From: Xylophilus ampelinus
Lineage (GTDB): Bacteria > Pseudomonadota > Gammaproteobacteria > Burkholderiales > Burkholderiaceae_C
Direction: 5' to 3'
NCBI RefSeq assembly: GCF_901875635.1
Contig: NZ_CABFMN010000080.1
Location: forward strand, 1 to 64,000
Length of the DNA stretch: 64,000 nt
This document shows, in pieces, positions 8,764-18,079 of this stretch (positions are counted from its first letter, which is position 1; the number at the start of each line of letters is the position of its first letter). Both the position numbers and the translations under genes were made by a program. Under the pieces are notes generated by a model. The model did no database searches. It worked only from the letters and a program-made list of their open reading frames with translations, and had not been told where the DNA came from.

Positions 8764-9207
8764 TTACGCGTTCGCCCTGAGCGGCCCGATCACGCGCAGC
8801 AGGGCCTCGGGCAGCGGCACCGGCCGCTGGCTGGCGCGATCGACGTACACATGGACGAAGTGCCCCTGCGCCGCGGCGGTGGGCGCGCCCTGCGCGAACA
8901 GGCCGATCTCGTAGCGCACGCTCGAACTGCCCACGTGCGCCACGCGGATGCCCGCCTCCACCGTCTGCGGGAAGGCCAGCGGAGCGAAGTAGTTGCACTG
9001 CGTTTCGACCACGAACCCGATGGTGCTGCCCTGGTGGATGTCGAGCGCGCCCTCCTCGATCAGCAGGGCGTTCACCGCCGTGTCGAACCAGCTGTAGTAG
9101 ACAACGTTGTTGACGTGGCCGTAGAGGTCGTTGTCCGTCCAGCGCGTCGGGATCGCGCGGAAGGCGCGGTAGCTATTGCGGGGCTGTGGCGAGGGGCGGC
9201 TGCTCAT
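8764..9207 (-). CDS. Hotdog-fold acyl-CoA thioesterase
   Basis: 147 residues. The N-terminal signature PTRWTDNDLYGHVNNVVYYSWFDTA is the 4-hydroxybenzoyl-CoA thioesterase/YbgC-type motif, with the catalytic Asp and nearby His-Val-Asn-Asn. Such enzymes hydrolyse acyl-CoA to free acid and CoA in the cytosol. The substrate is not evident: YbgC relatives act on short-chain acyl-CoAs and 4HBT on aromatic ones. Length is typical. It is a single gene, convergent with the secreted Lys-rich protein, and its start (ATG 9207) faces the phaP promoter region. Nothing unusual in composition. Confidence 0.88.
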   Translation of the reverse strand: MSSRPSPQPRNSYRAFRAIPTRWTDNDLYGHVNNVVYYSWFDTAVNALLIEEGALDIHQGSTIGFVVETQCNYFAPLAFPQTVEAGIRVAHVGSSSVRYEIGLFAQGAPTAAAQGHFVHVYVDRASQRPVPLPEALLRVIGPLRANA

Positions 9208-9322
9208 GGTGGGGCGGCATTCTGCCAGTGACCCCAGGCGCGGCCTGTCGCCTTGGCCACGCCGGTCTCGGTGCCCGCGGATCGACCGGTTCCGCCCCGA
9301 GTTAGGTGGCGATCCCTAAATT

Positions 9323-9405
9323 TGCTGCATCGCAACAAAAAGAGCTTGAAGTGCCGGGTGCGCGCTGCCATACTTCGTCTCATGCTGCACCGCAACAAAA
9401 AGAGC
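9323..9405 (+). promoter_or_regulatory. Paired 23-bp direct repeat flanking the phaP promoter (probable PhaR-type operator)
   Basis: Two copies at 9323-9345 and 9383-9405 are identical at 22 of 23 positions (TGCTGCAYCGCAACAAAAAG then AGC) and lie exactly 60 bp apart. The first ends where the -35 hexamer begins and the second spans the expected transcription start. This layout suits cooperative repressor binding. Phasin genes are commonly repressed by PhaR, which is released by PHA granules; the assignment to PhaR is inference. Confidence 0.75.
9346..9374 (+). promoter_or_regulatory. Predicted sigma-70 promoter of phaP
   Basis: TTGAAG at 9346-9351, a 17-bp spacer and CATACT at 9369-9374 give a reasonable sigma-70 match, placed precisely between the two direct repeats. 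The inferred start at about 9381 would give a 70-base leader with TCTGGAGAT at 9438-9446 as the ribosome site. Confidence 0.55.
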
Positions 9406-9450
9406 AGCGCCCCTTCACACCCCTTTTGAACCACTCTTCTGGAGATCCAC

Positions 9451-10002
9451 ATGGCACTCACCGCTGACCAGCTGATCGCTGCCCACAAGGCCAACGTCGA
9501 AGCCCTCTTCGGCCTCACCACCAAGGCTTTCGAAGGCGTCGAGAAGATCGTCGAACTGAACGTGCAAGCCTCCAAGGCCGCCCTGAGCGAAGCCGCCGGC
9601 ACCACGCAAGCGCTGCTGAGCGCCAAGGACGCGCAAGAACTGCTGACGCTGCAAGCCAGCCTGATGCAGCCCATCGCCGAGAAGACCGCTGCCTACAGCC
9701 GTCACCTGTACGAGATCGCCCAGGGCACCGGCGCCGAGTTCACCAAGGCCTTCGAAGCCAAGGCGTCCGAAGCCCAGCAAGCCTTCGTCGGCCTGGTCGA
9801 CAGCGCTGCCAAGAACGCCCCTGCCGGCTCGGAAACCGCCGTCGCCATGATGAAGAGCGCCGTGGCTGCTGCCAACAACGCGTTCGAGTCGGTGCAAAAG
9901 GCCGTCAAGCAAGCCAGCGACGTCGCTGAAGCCAACTTCAACGCCGTGTCTGCCCAGGCCGTCAACGCCGCCAAGACCGCCACCGCCAAGGCCAAGCGCT
10001 GA
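9451..10002 (+). CDS. phaP: Phasin (PHA granule-associated protein)
   Basis: 183 residues, matching the betaproteobacterial phasin_2 type: [20 protein letters not shown], then [23 protein letters not shown] and a long Ala/Lys/Glu-rich amphipathic helix ending in an Ala/Lys tail ([12 protein letters not shown]). No signal peptide, no cysteine. Phasins coat polyhydroxyalkanoate granules, fixing their number and size. The ribosome site is GGAG at 9441. The gene stands alone with its own promoter and terminator and uses a narrow set of codons (AAGGCC, GTCGAA) as expected of a highly expressed gene. The direct repeats upstream suggest strong regulation by granule status. Confidence 0.95.
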   Translation: MALTADQLIAAHKANVEALFGLTTKAFEGVEKIVELNVQASKAALSEAAGTTQALLSAKDAQELLTLQASLMQPIAEKTAAYSRHLYEIAQGTGAEFTKAFEAKASEAQQAFVGLVDSAAKNAPAGSETAVAMMKSAVAAANNAFESVQKAVKQASDVAEANFNAVSAQAVNAAKTATAKAKR

Positions 10003-10102
10003 TCGGCAGCCGGGCCTGGCGCCCGGCCGCGAATCGAATCGATCGGGGTGCGCCCGCTGCGCACCCACAAGTTGTCTCCTTGGGTTCCTCGGGACCCAAT
10101 TC

Positions 10103-10133
10103 AGGCCCCGTCATCGCGACGGGGCCTTTTTTT
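10103..10133 (+). terminator. Rho-independent terminator of phaP
   Basis: A 10-bp perfect stem AGGCCCCGTC / GACGGGGCCT with loop ATCGC is followed by seven T residues. A weaker hairpin (TGGGT...ACCCA, 10081-10098) precedes it. Confidence 0.92.
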
Positions 10134-10191
10134 CGCCCGAACGGGCCCCGCCTATCATTGGCGGCTTCCCATTCACTGCGAGACACTCACC

Positions 10192-10950
10192 ATGCAGATC
10201 GAGGGCAAGGTTTTCATCGTCACGGGCGGCGCTTCGGGCCTGGGTGAGGGCACGGCCCGCATGCTGGCCGAGCACGGCGGCAAGGTCGTGATCGCCGACA
10301 TGCAGGCCGACAAGGGCGAGGCCGTCGCCCGGGAGATCGGCGGCGTGTTCGTCAAGTGCGACGTCAGTCAGGAGGCCGACGGCCAGGCCGCGGTGGCTGC
10401 GGCGCTGACTCTGGGCAAGCTGGTCGGCCTCGTCAACTGCGCCGGCATCGCGCCGGCCGAGAAGACCGTGGGCAAGAACGGCCCGCACGCGCTGGCCGTG
10501 TTCAGCAAGACCGTCACCGTCAACCTCATCGGGAGCTTCAACATGATCCGCCTGGCCGCCGACGCCATGGCGAAGAACGAGCCCGAGGCCACCGGCGAGC
10601 GCGGCGTGCTGATCAGCACCGCCTCGGTCGCGGCCTACGACGGCCAGATCGGCCAGGCCGCGTACAGCGCCAGCAAGGGCGGCGTGGTGGGCATGACGCT
10701 GCCGATCGCCCGCGACCTGGCGCGCAGCGGCATCCGCAACATGACCATCGCTCCCGGCATCTTCGGCACGCCCATGCTCTTCGGCATGCCGCAGGAGGTG
10801 CAGGACGCCCTGGCGGCCAGCGTGCCCTTCCCCTCGCGCCTGGGCACGCCGCAGGACTACGCGAAGCTGGCCAAGCACATCATCGAGAACGACATGCTCA
10901 ACGGCGAGGTGATCCGCCTGGACGGCGCCATCCGCCTCGCGCCGCGCTGA
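10192..10950 (+). CDS. Short-chain dehydrogenase, HSD10-like 3-hydroxyacyl-CoA dehydrogenase
   Basis: 252 residues starting at ATG 10192. Classical SDR: cofactor motif [10 protein letters not shown] (residues about 12-20), NCAG at about 85, catalytic Ser in [25 protein letters not shown] with Tyr and Lys in the Y-x-x-x-K pattern (YSASK), and [11 protein letters not shown] after it. The insertion around [16 protein letters not shown] and overall resemblance fit type II 3-hydroxyacyl-CoA dehydrogenase (HSD17B10 family), which oxidises 2-methyl-3-hydroxybutyryl-CoA and related thioesters with NAD+. An Asp (ADMQ) after the second strand supports NAD+ use. It is a single gene after the phaP terminator. 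Confidence 0.85.
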   Translation: MQIEGKVFIVTGGASGLGEGTARMLAEHGGKVVIADMQADKGEAVAREIGGVFVKCDVSQEADGQAAVAAALTLGKLVGLVNCAGIAPAEKTVGKNGPHALAVFSKTVTVNLIGSFNMIRLAADAMAKNEPEATGERGVLISTASVAAYDGQIGQAAYSASKGGVVGMTLPIARDLARSGIRNMTIAPGIFGTPMLFGMPQEVQDALAASVPFPSRLGTPQDYAKLAKHIIENDMLNGEVIRLDGAIRLAPR

Positions 10951-10965
10951 GTCCTCGCCCGCCAG

Positions 10966-11026
10966 TTGCTACGTTTTTGATAGCTTTCCGCGCCCGCCCC
11001 GCGGGCGCTACAGGGCTTTTTTACTC
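10966..11026 (+). repeat. Palindromic intergenic repeat, copy C
   Basis: TTGCTACGTTTTTGATAGC forms the first palindrome (GCTA...TAGC), then CCGCGGGCGCTACAGGGC and a TTTTTT run. It lies between convergent genes, and its right half encodes the last codons and TAG stop of the BrkB-family protein (stop at 11008-11010). Read on the plus strand, the hairpin plus T run could act as a terminator for the SDR gene. Confidence 0.75.
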
Positions 11027-11925
11027 AGAAATGCGCGGCGCTCCAGGCGCTCGTGCCGCGCGATCACCTGGGCGCCGAACAGCACCAGCGTGGCCGCGAT
11101 TTCCAGGCTCAGCAGCACCACGATCGCGGTCGTCAGCGAGCCGTAGACCACGTTGACCTGCGACAGCGTCGAGAAGTACCACACCAGCACGCGGCGCGTG
11201 AGCTCCCACAGCAGCGCCGCCGTCACGCCGCCGATCAGCGCATGCCGGAACGACAGGCGCCCGACCGGCATCACGAGGTACAGCGAGGTCAGCATGAAGA
11301 CCTCGCCGCCCAGCCCCACCAGGTACAGCAGCACGCCCGACACCCCGCTGAGCGACCAGCTGCGGCCGAACAGGTCGACCTGCTCCTGCCCGATCAGCTG
11401 CAGCGCGCCCGACACCAGCGTGACCAGCAGCAGCCCGAAGCACAGGCACAGGATGTAGAGGTAGGGCATGACCACCGACACCAGCATGTGCCGGCGGTGC
11501 GTGCCCTTGCGGTGGTGGAAGATCGCCGCCATGGCGCTTTCCAGCACCGTGAAGGCGAGCGAGCTGAAGAACACCATCGTGACGAAGAGCACCGGCCCCA
11601 TCAAGTCGCGGTGATCGAGGAAGTTCGCGAGCTCGTGCACGACCGCGCCGGACTGGCCCGGCAGCAGCCAGCCCAGGTAGCGGCCGATGGTGGACAGCAG
11701 CAGGTCCTGCGGCAGCACGTGCGACAGCACGATCACCGACAGGATCAGCAGCGGCACGATCGACAGCAGCGCGTAGTAGGCGACGGCGCCGGCCAGCAGC
11801 AGCCCCTGATTGGCGCGGAACTCCTTGAGCGCCTGCCACATGAAGCCCGGCGGGTTGCGCCAGAGGGTGGCCCCGTCCGCGGCGGCGGGTGGTGGCGCGT
11901 CGGTGGTCAGCGGGCGGTCGGGCAT
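11008..11925 (-). CDS. YihY/BrkB-family inner-membrane protein
   Basis: 305 residues with about six membrane spans. Family marks: FRANQGLLLAGAVAYYALLSIVPLLIL near residue 40, HHRKGTHRRH cytoplasmic loop, GGVTAALLWELTRRVLVWYFS and VYGSLTTAIVVLLSLEIAATLVLFGAQV. BrkB/YihY proteins were once called ribonuclease BN by mistake; they are now regarded as membrane proteins of unknown transport function. Length is usual. It is convergent with the SDR gene and divergent from dnaG with 101 bp between starts. The C-terminal residues SKKAL and the stop codon come from repeat copy C. Confidence 0.88.
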   Translation of the reverse strand: MPDRPLTTDAPPPAAADGATLWRNPPGFMWQALKEFRANQGLLLAGAVAYYALLSIVPLLILSVIVLSHVLPQDLLLSTIGRYLGWLLPGQSGAVVHELANFLDHRDLMGPVLFVTMVFFSSLAFTVLESAMAAIFHHRKGTHRRHMLVSVVMPYLYILCLCFGLLLVTLVSGALQLIGQEQVDLFGRSWSLSGVSGVLLYLVGLGGEVFMLTSLYLVMPVGRLSFRHALIGGVTAALLWELTRRVLVWYFSTLSQVNVVYGSLTTAIVVLLSLEIAATLVLFGAQVIARHERLERRAFLSKKAL

Positions 11926-12026
11926 GGTGTGGCGGCAGTATGACGTCGGCCGGACGCACGACGGCGTAGGAGAGGCTTGCGTATCATCGGCCGCTCCCCT
12001 GCCCCGCCTGCCTCTTACGCGCCGCC

Positions 12027-13943
12027 ATGGCGATCCCCCCCTCTTTCATCCAGGAGCTCATCGCCCGCGCCGACATCGTCGAGATCGTCGGCCGCTACGT
12101 GCAGCTCAAGAAGGGCGGCGCCAACTTCATGGGGCTGTGCCCCTTCCACGGCGAGAAGTCGCCCTCCTTCTCGGTCAGCCCGACCAAGCAGTTCTATCAC
12201 TGCTTCGGGTGCGGGGCGCACGGCAACGCGATCGGCTTCCTCATGGAACACGGCGGCATGGGCTTTCGCGAGGCGGTGCAGGACCTGGCCGGCCAGTACG
12301 GCCTAGAGGTGCCGGAGGACGACGCCTCGCCGGCCGAGCGCGAACGCGCCGCGGCGCAGCGCCAGAAGCAGGCCACGCTGAGCGACGTGCTGGAGAAGGC
12401 GGGCGAGGCCTACCGCAAGCTGCTGCGCCAGTCGCCGCGCGCGATCGGGTACTTCAAGGGCCGCGGGGTGTCGGGCGAGGTCGCCAAGGTCTTCGGCTTG
12501 GGCTACGCGCCCGAGGGCTGGCGCACCCTGGCCGGCGTGTTCCCCGACTACGCCGACCCGCTGCTCGCCGAGAGCGGTCTGGTCATCGTCGGCGAAGAGG
12601 GGGAAGACAAGCGCTACGACCGCTTCCGCGACCGCGTGATGTTCCCGATCCGCAACGTCAAGGGCGAATGCATCGGCTTCGGCGGCCGCGTGCTTGGCGA
12701 CGAGAAGCCCAAGTACCTCAACTCCCCCGAGACGCCGGTCTTCAGCAAGGGGCGCGAACTCTATGGCCTGTTCGAGGCGCGCACCGCTCTGCGCGACAAG
12801 GGCTACGCGCTGGTTACCGAGGGCTACATGGACGTGGTGGCGCTGGCCCAGCTGGGCTTCGCCAACGCCGTGGCCACGCTGGGCACCGCCTGCACGCCGG
12901 AGCATGTGCAGAAGCTGTTCCGATTCACCGACGCGGTAGTGTTCAGCTTCGACGGCGACGCCGCCGGCCGACGCGCCGCACGCAAGGCGCTGGATGCCGC
13001 CCTGCCCTTCGCCACCGACGTGCGCAGCGTCAAGTTCCTGTTCCTGCCGGCCGAGCACGACCCCGACAGCTTCATCCGCGAGCACGGTGCCGAGGCCTTC
13101 GCGCGCTTCGTGGCCGAGGCGACGCCGCTGTCGCGCTTCATGGTCGAGGCCGCCCGAGAGGGCTGCGACCTGGGCACGGCCGAAGGCCGCGCGCATATGG
13201 CGGCCAACGCACGGCCGCTGTGGAGCGCGCTGCCCGACGGCACGCTCAAGCGGCAGATGCTGGGTGAGCTGGCCGAACTGATCCAGCTCGACAGCCGCGA
13301 ACTGGGCGGCCTGTGGGCCGCCGCACCGGCACCGCGCGCCGCGCCACGGAGTGAAGAGCGCTATCAAAACGAGAGCTGGTCACGCCGGGACGACGCGCCT
13401 TTCGAGCCTTTTTCGCCCCAGGAAGGCCGCCGCGGCGGCCGTTCGTCGCGCCGTGGGCCACCGCCGGCGCGCGGCCGCACCCAGCCGCTCTCACGCGCCG
13501 ACGTCGCGGTGCGGCTGCTGCTGTCGCAACCGGCCGAGTGGGACGCGCTGTCGCACGAGCTGCACGCGCTGCTGTGCGAACTGCCCGGCGAGCATGGCGA
13601 GTTCTTCACCTGGTTCGACAGCCAGGTGCACGAGCACGGCATCCAGCCCTGGGCGGCCTTGCGCGAAGGCCTGCGCGGCCTCAACTTCGAAGCGCTGGTC
13701 GACCGGCTGATGGCGCCGTCGTCCGCCGCCGGCCCCGAAGCGGAGGCGGCCGCATCCGCCGACCTGGCGGCGGAATTGCGCAACGTGCTGGATTTCATGC
13801 TGGACGAGCACCTGAAGGCCCAGCAGACGGCCGTGCTCACCACCGTGGGCAGCGACCCGCAGGCCCTGGAGCGCTACAAGGCGCTGGAGCGGCGCCGGCT
13901 CGAGCTGCGCCAGCGCCTGGCACGCAGCCGCTACACCGGCTGA
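12027..13943 (+). CDS. dnaG: DNA primase
   Basis: 638 residues. Zinc-binding CHC2 domain with Cys38, His41, Cys59 and Cys62 (CPFHGEKSPSF...FYHCFGCGAHGN); RNA-polymerase core about 115-430 with TOPRIM motifs VTEGYMDVVAL and SFDGDAAGRRAA, plus metal-binding PDSF. The C-terminal DnaB-interacting helical domain runs from about 490 to the end. It synthesises RNA primers at the replication fork. The linker (about 430-490, ERYQNESWSRRDDAPFEPFS and Arg/Gly-rich text) is unusual: at DNA level it contains a copy of the palindromic repeat (13356-13418). rpsU, often upstream of dnaG in other proteobacteria, is absent here. dnaG is followed by rpoD on the same strand. Confidence 0.98.
   Translation: MAIPPSFIQELIARADIVEIVGRYVQLKKGGANFMGLCPFHGEKSPSFSVSPTKQFYHCFGCGAHGNAIGFLMEHGGMGFREAVQDLAGQYGLEVPEDDASPAERERAAAQRQKQATLSDVLEKAGEAYRKLLRQSPRAIGYFKGRGVSGEVAKVFGLGYAPEGWRTLAGVFPDYADPLLAESGLVIVGEEGEDKRYDRFRDRVMFPIRNVKGECIGFGGRVLGDEKPKYLNSPETPVFSKGRELYGLFEARTALRDKGYALVTEGYMDVVALAQLGFANAVATLGTACTPEHVQKLFRFTDAVVFSFDGDAAGRRAARKALDAALPFATDVRSVKFLFLPAEHDPDSFIREHGAEAFARFVAEATPLSRFMVEAAREGCDLGTAEGRAHMAANARPLWSALPDGTLKRQMLGELAELIQLDSRELGGLWAAAPAPRAAPRSEERYQNESWSRRDDAPFEPFSPQEGRRGGRSSRRGPPPARGRTQPLSRADVAVRLLLSQPAEWDALSHELHALLCELPGEHGEFFTWFDSQVHEHGIQPWAALREGLRGLNFEALVDRLMAPSSAAGPEAEAAASADLAAELRNVLDFMLDEHLKAQQTAVLTTVGSDPQALERYKALERRRLELRQRLARSRYTG
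13356..13418 (+). repeat. Palindromic repeat copy D, inside the dnaG linker coding region
   Basis: GAGCGCTATCAAAACGAGAG, then CTGGTCACGC and GACGCGCCTTTCGAGCCTTTT repeat the block order of the intergenic copies. It is in frame and encodes YQNESWSRRDDAPFEPF, in the variable linker between the polymerase core and the DnaB-binding domain. Degraded relative to copies A, E and F. Confidence 0.5.
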
Positions 13944-13968
13944 TGGACGCCCCGTGGCGTCAAAGCGC

Positions 13969-13994
13969 TTGAAAAAGCGGCATCGCGGTATAAT
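13969..13994 (+). promoter_or_regulatory. Candidate rpoD promoter with a perfect TATAAT
   Basis: TATAAT at 13989-13994 is the best -10 box in the core region. TTGAAA at 13969-13974 is a good -35 but the spacer is only 14 bp, so the true -35 may be a weaker hexamer nearby. Transcription from here would give rpoD a leader of about 300 bases. It lies 26-51 bp after the dnaG stop. Confidence 0.5.
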
Positions 13995-14300
13995 GTAAGG
14001 CTTCGCATCACGCGAATCAGGCAAGAGCGACAGCGGCACCTCCGGGCCGGCCCGGCATCCAAGAACGGATGCAGCATCCCACCAGTAGGATCAGGGCCCC
14101 TTCCGTCCCCCGGGTCGGAAGGACCACCGCAAGGACCGCACACCAAATGTTCGCCCGCACATCTTGCCGCGGAAGACGCCTTGCGGCTTTTTTGCCCGCC
14201 AGGAGCCTTCCGGCTATCGATTTCCGTCTGCCCCGCGCCGGGCTTTCGCCATCGGCGCCTGTGTTTCCGCTCGTCCGTCGTTCTTGTTTCATGAGGTCTT
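13995..14300 (+). promoter_or_regulatory. Long rpoD leader region with a possible attenuator hairpin
   Basis: No gene is visible in this 306-bp stretch. At 14166-14193, GCCGC and GCGGC arms separated by 12 bases precede TTTTTT, which could act as a weak intrinsic terminator or attenuator. Purine/pyrimidine blocks such as CGGAAGGACCACCGCAAGGACC occur before it. The ribosome site of rpoD is GAGG at 14291-14294. Confidence 0.35.
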
Positions 14301-16673
<2,373 letters not shown>

Positions 16674-16680
16674 GAAATCC

Positions 16681-16805
16681 GGACAGCCGGACGCAGAAGA
16701 CGCAAAGGATCCGCAGAGAACGCAGAAGGACAGCCCGAAAAGAACTTTCTCGGGTTTCTTCTGCGTTCTCTGCGAAATCTCTGTGTGCTCTGTGTCCGGC
16801 TGTCC
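16681..16805. repeat. 125-bp long hairpin element (type 1) after rpoD
   Basis: The outer arms GGACAGCCGG (16681) and CCGGCTGTCC (ends 16805) match perfectly, and most of the inner arms pair too: each arm carries periodic GCAGA-type units (CGCAGAGAACGCAGAAGG on the left and its near complement on the right). It fills the gap between the rpoD stop (16673) and the next start (16819). It shares the terminal CGGCTGTCCG with the hairpin at 27163-27273. Confidence 0.75.
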
Positions 16806-16818
16806 GTTTTCCGACCCC

Positions 16819-18051
16819 ATGAACCCCGACGCCGCCAAACTCTGGCAGAGCCCGCGCTGGGCCCTCGCCGCCCTGCTCGCGGTGCTGGGCATGCTCGGCC
16901 CGTTCTCGATCGACACCTACATCCCCGCCTTCTCGGGCATCCAGGCGTCGATCGGCGCCACGCCGGTGGAAATGCAGCAGACGCTGTCGGCCTACCTGTT
17001 CGGCTTCGCCTTCATGAACCTGTTCCACGGCGCGCTGTCGGACAGCTTCGGACGCCGGCCGGTCGTGCTGATCGGGATCGCCGTGTTCACGCTGGCCTCG
17101 CTGGGCTGCGCGCTGTCGCAGACCATCGGGCAGCTCGTCTTCTTCCGCGCGCTGCAGGGGTTGTCGACCGGGGCGGGCATCGTGGTGTCGCGCGCCGTGA
17201 TCCGCGACATGTTCCCGCCCGCCGAAGCGCAGAAGGTCATGAGCCAGGTGACGATCTACTTCGGCATCGCGCCGGCCATCGCGCCGATCGTCGGCGGCTT
17301 CCTCTTCGTGCACCTGGGCTGGCACAGCATCTTCTGGTTCCTGGTCGGCGTGGGCGTGGTGCTGCTGGTCGCCAACTGGAAGCTGCTGCCCGAGACGCTG
17401 CACGCCAGCGAGCGCCAACCCTTTCGCGCGCGCGACCTGATGCGCGGCTACTGGCAGCTGTGCTCCGACCCGCGCTTTTTGCTGCTGGCGCTGGCCAGCG
17501 GCGTGCCGTTCAACGGCATGTTCCTGTACGTGCTGTCGGCGCCGGCCTTCCTGGGCGACCACCTCAAGCTCGCGCCGACGCAGTTCTTCTGGTTCTTCCT
17601 GCTCACCATCGCCGGCATCATGGGGGGCGCGTGGTTCAGCGGACGCAAGGCCGGCAAGGTGGCGCCCAAGCGCCAGATCCGGGACGGCTTCCTGATCATG
17701 CTGCTGACCTCGCTGGTCAACGTGGCGGCCAACGCCCTTTTCGCGCCGCACCCGGCGTGGGCGCTGTGGCCCATCGCGGTGTTCGCCTTCGGCTGGGCGC
17801 TGATGGTGCCGGTGATCACGCTGCTGGTGCTCGACCTGCACCCCGCCCGCCGGGGCATGGCCTCGTCGCTCCAGGCCGTGATCGGCTCGACGGCCAACGG
17901 CATCGTGGCCGGTGCCATCGCGCCGCTGGTGATGCACTCGCCACTCGCCCTGGCGCTGACCTCGCTGCTCATGATGGGCGTCGGCCTGGTCGCCTGGGCG
18001 TGGCTGCACCGGCGCTGGCCGGGCATCGGACGCGTGGCCGAAGTCGCCTGA
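16819..18051 (+). CDS. Bcr/CflA-family drug-resistance MFS transporter
   Basis: 410 residues from ATG 16819; a 12-codon upstream extension lies in the hairpin repeat and is rejected. Twelve membrane spans. Signatures of the Bcr/CflA subgroup (DHA1): MLGPFSIDTYIPAFSGIQ in TM1 with the conserved Asp-Thr-Tyr, LFHGALSDSFGRRPVVLIG in loop 2-3, and RALQGLSTGAGIVVSRAVIRDMF in TM4-5. This is a proton-driven efflux carrier in the inner membrane; E. coli Bcr exports bicyclomycin, sulfonamides and cysteine. The actual substrate here is unknown. It ends 28 bp before the convergent zinc-ribbon gene. Confidence 0.92.
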   Translation: MNPDAAKLWQSPRWALAALLAVLGMLGPFSIDTYIPAFSGIQASIGATPVEMQQTLSAYLFGFAFMNLFHGALSDSFGRRPVVLIGIAVFTLASLGCALSQTIGQLVFFRALQGLSTGAGIVVSRAVIRDMFPPAEAQKVMSQVTIYFGIAPAIAPIVGGFLFVHLGWHSIFWFLVGVGVVLLVANWKLLPETLHASERQPFRARDLMRGYWQLCSDPRFLLLALASGVPFNGMFLYVLSAPAFLGDHLKLAPTQFFWFFLLTIAGIMGGAWFSGRKAGKVAPKRQIRDGFLIMLLTSLVNVAANALFAPHPAWALWPIAVFAFGWALMVPVITLLVLDLHPARRGMASSLQAVIGSTANGIVAGAIAPLVMHSPLALALTSLLMMGVGLVAWAWLHRRWPGIGRVAEVA

Positions 18052-18079
18052 CGCACCGACTGCCGCGCCGCCCGCGTGC

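Noticed and set aside
9323..9405. CRISPR-like repeat pair upstream of phaP
   Set aside because: Only two copies, a promoter lies in the 37-bp gap, and no cas genes are in the window.
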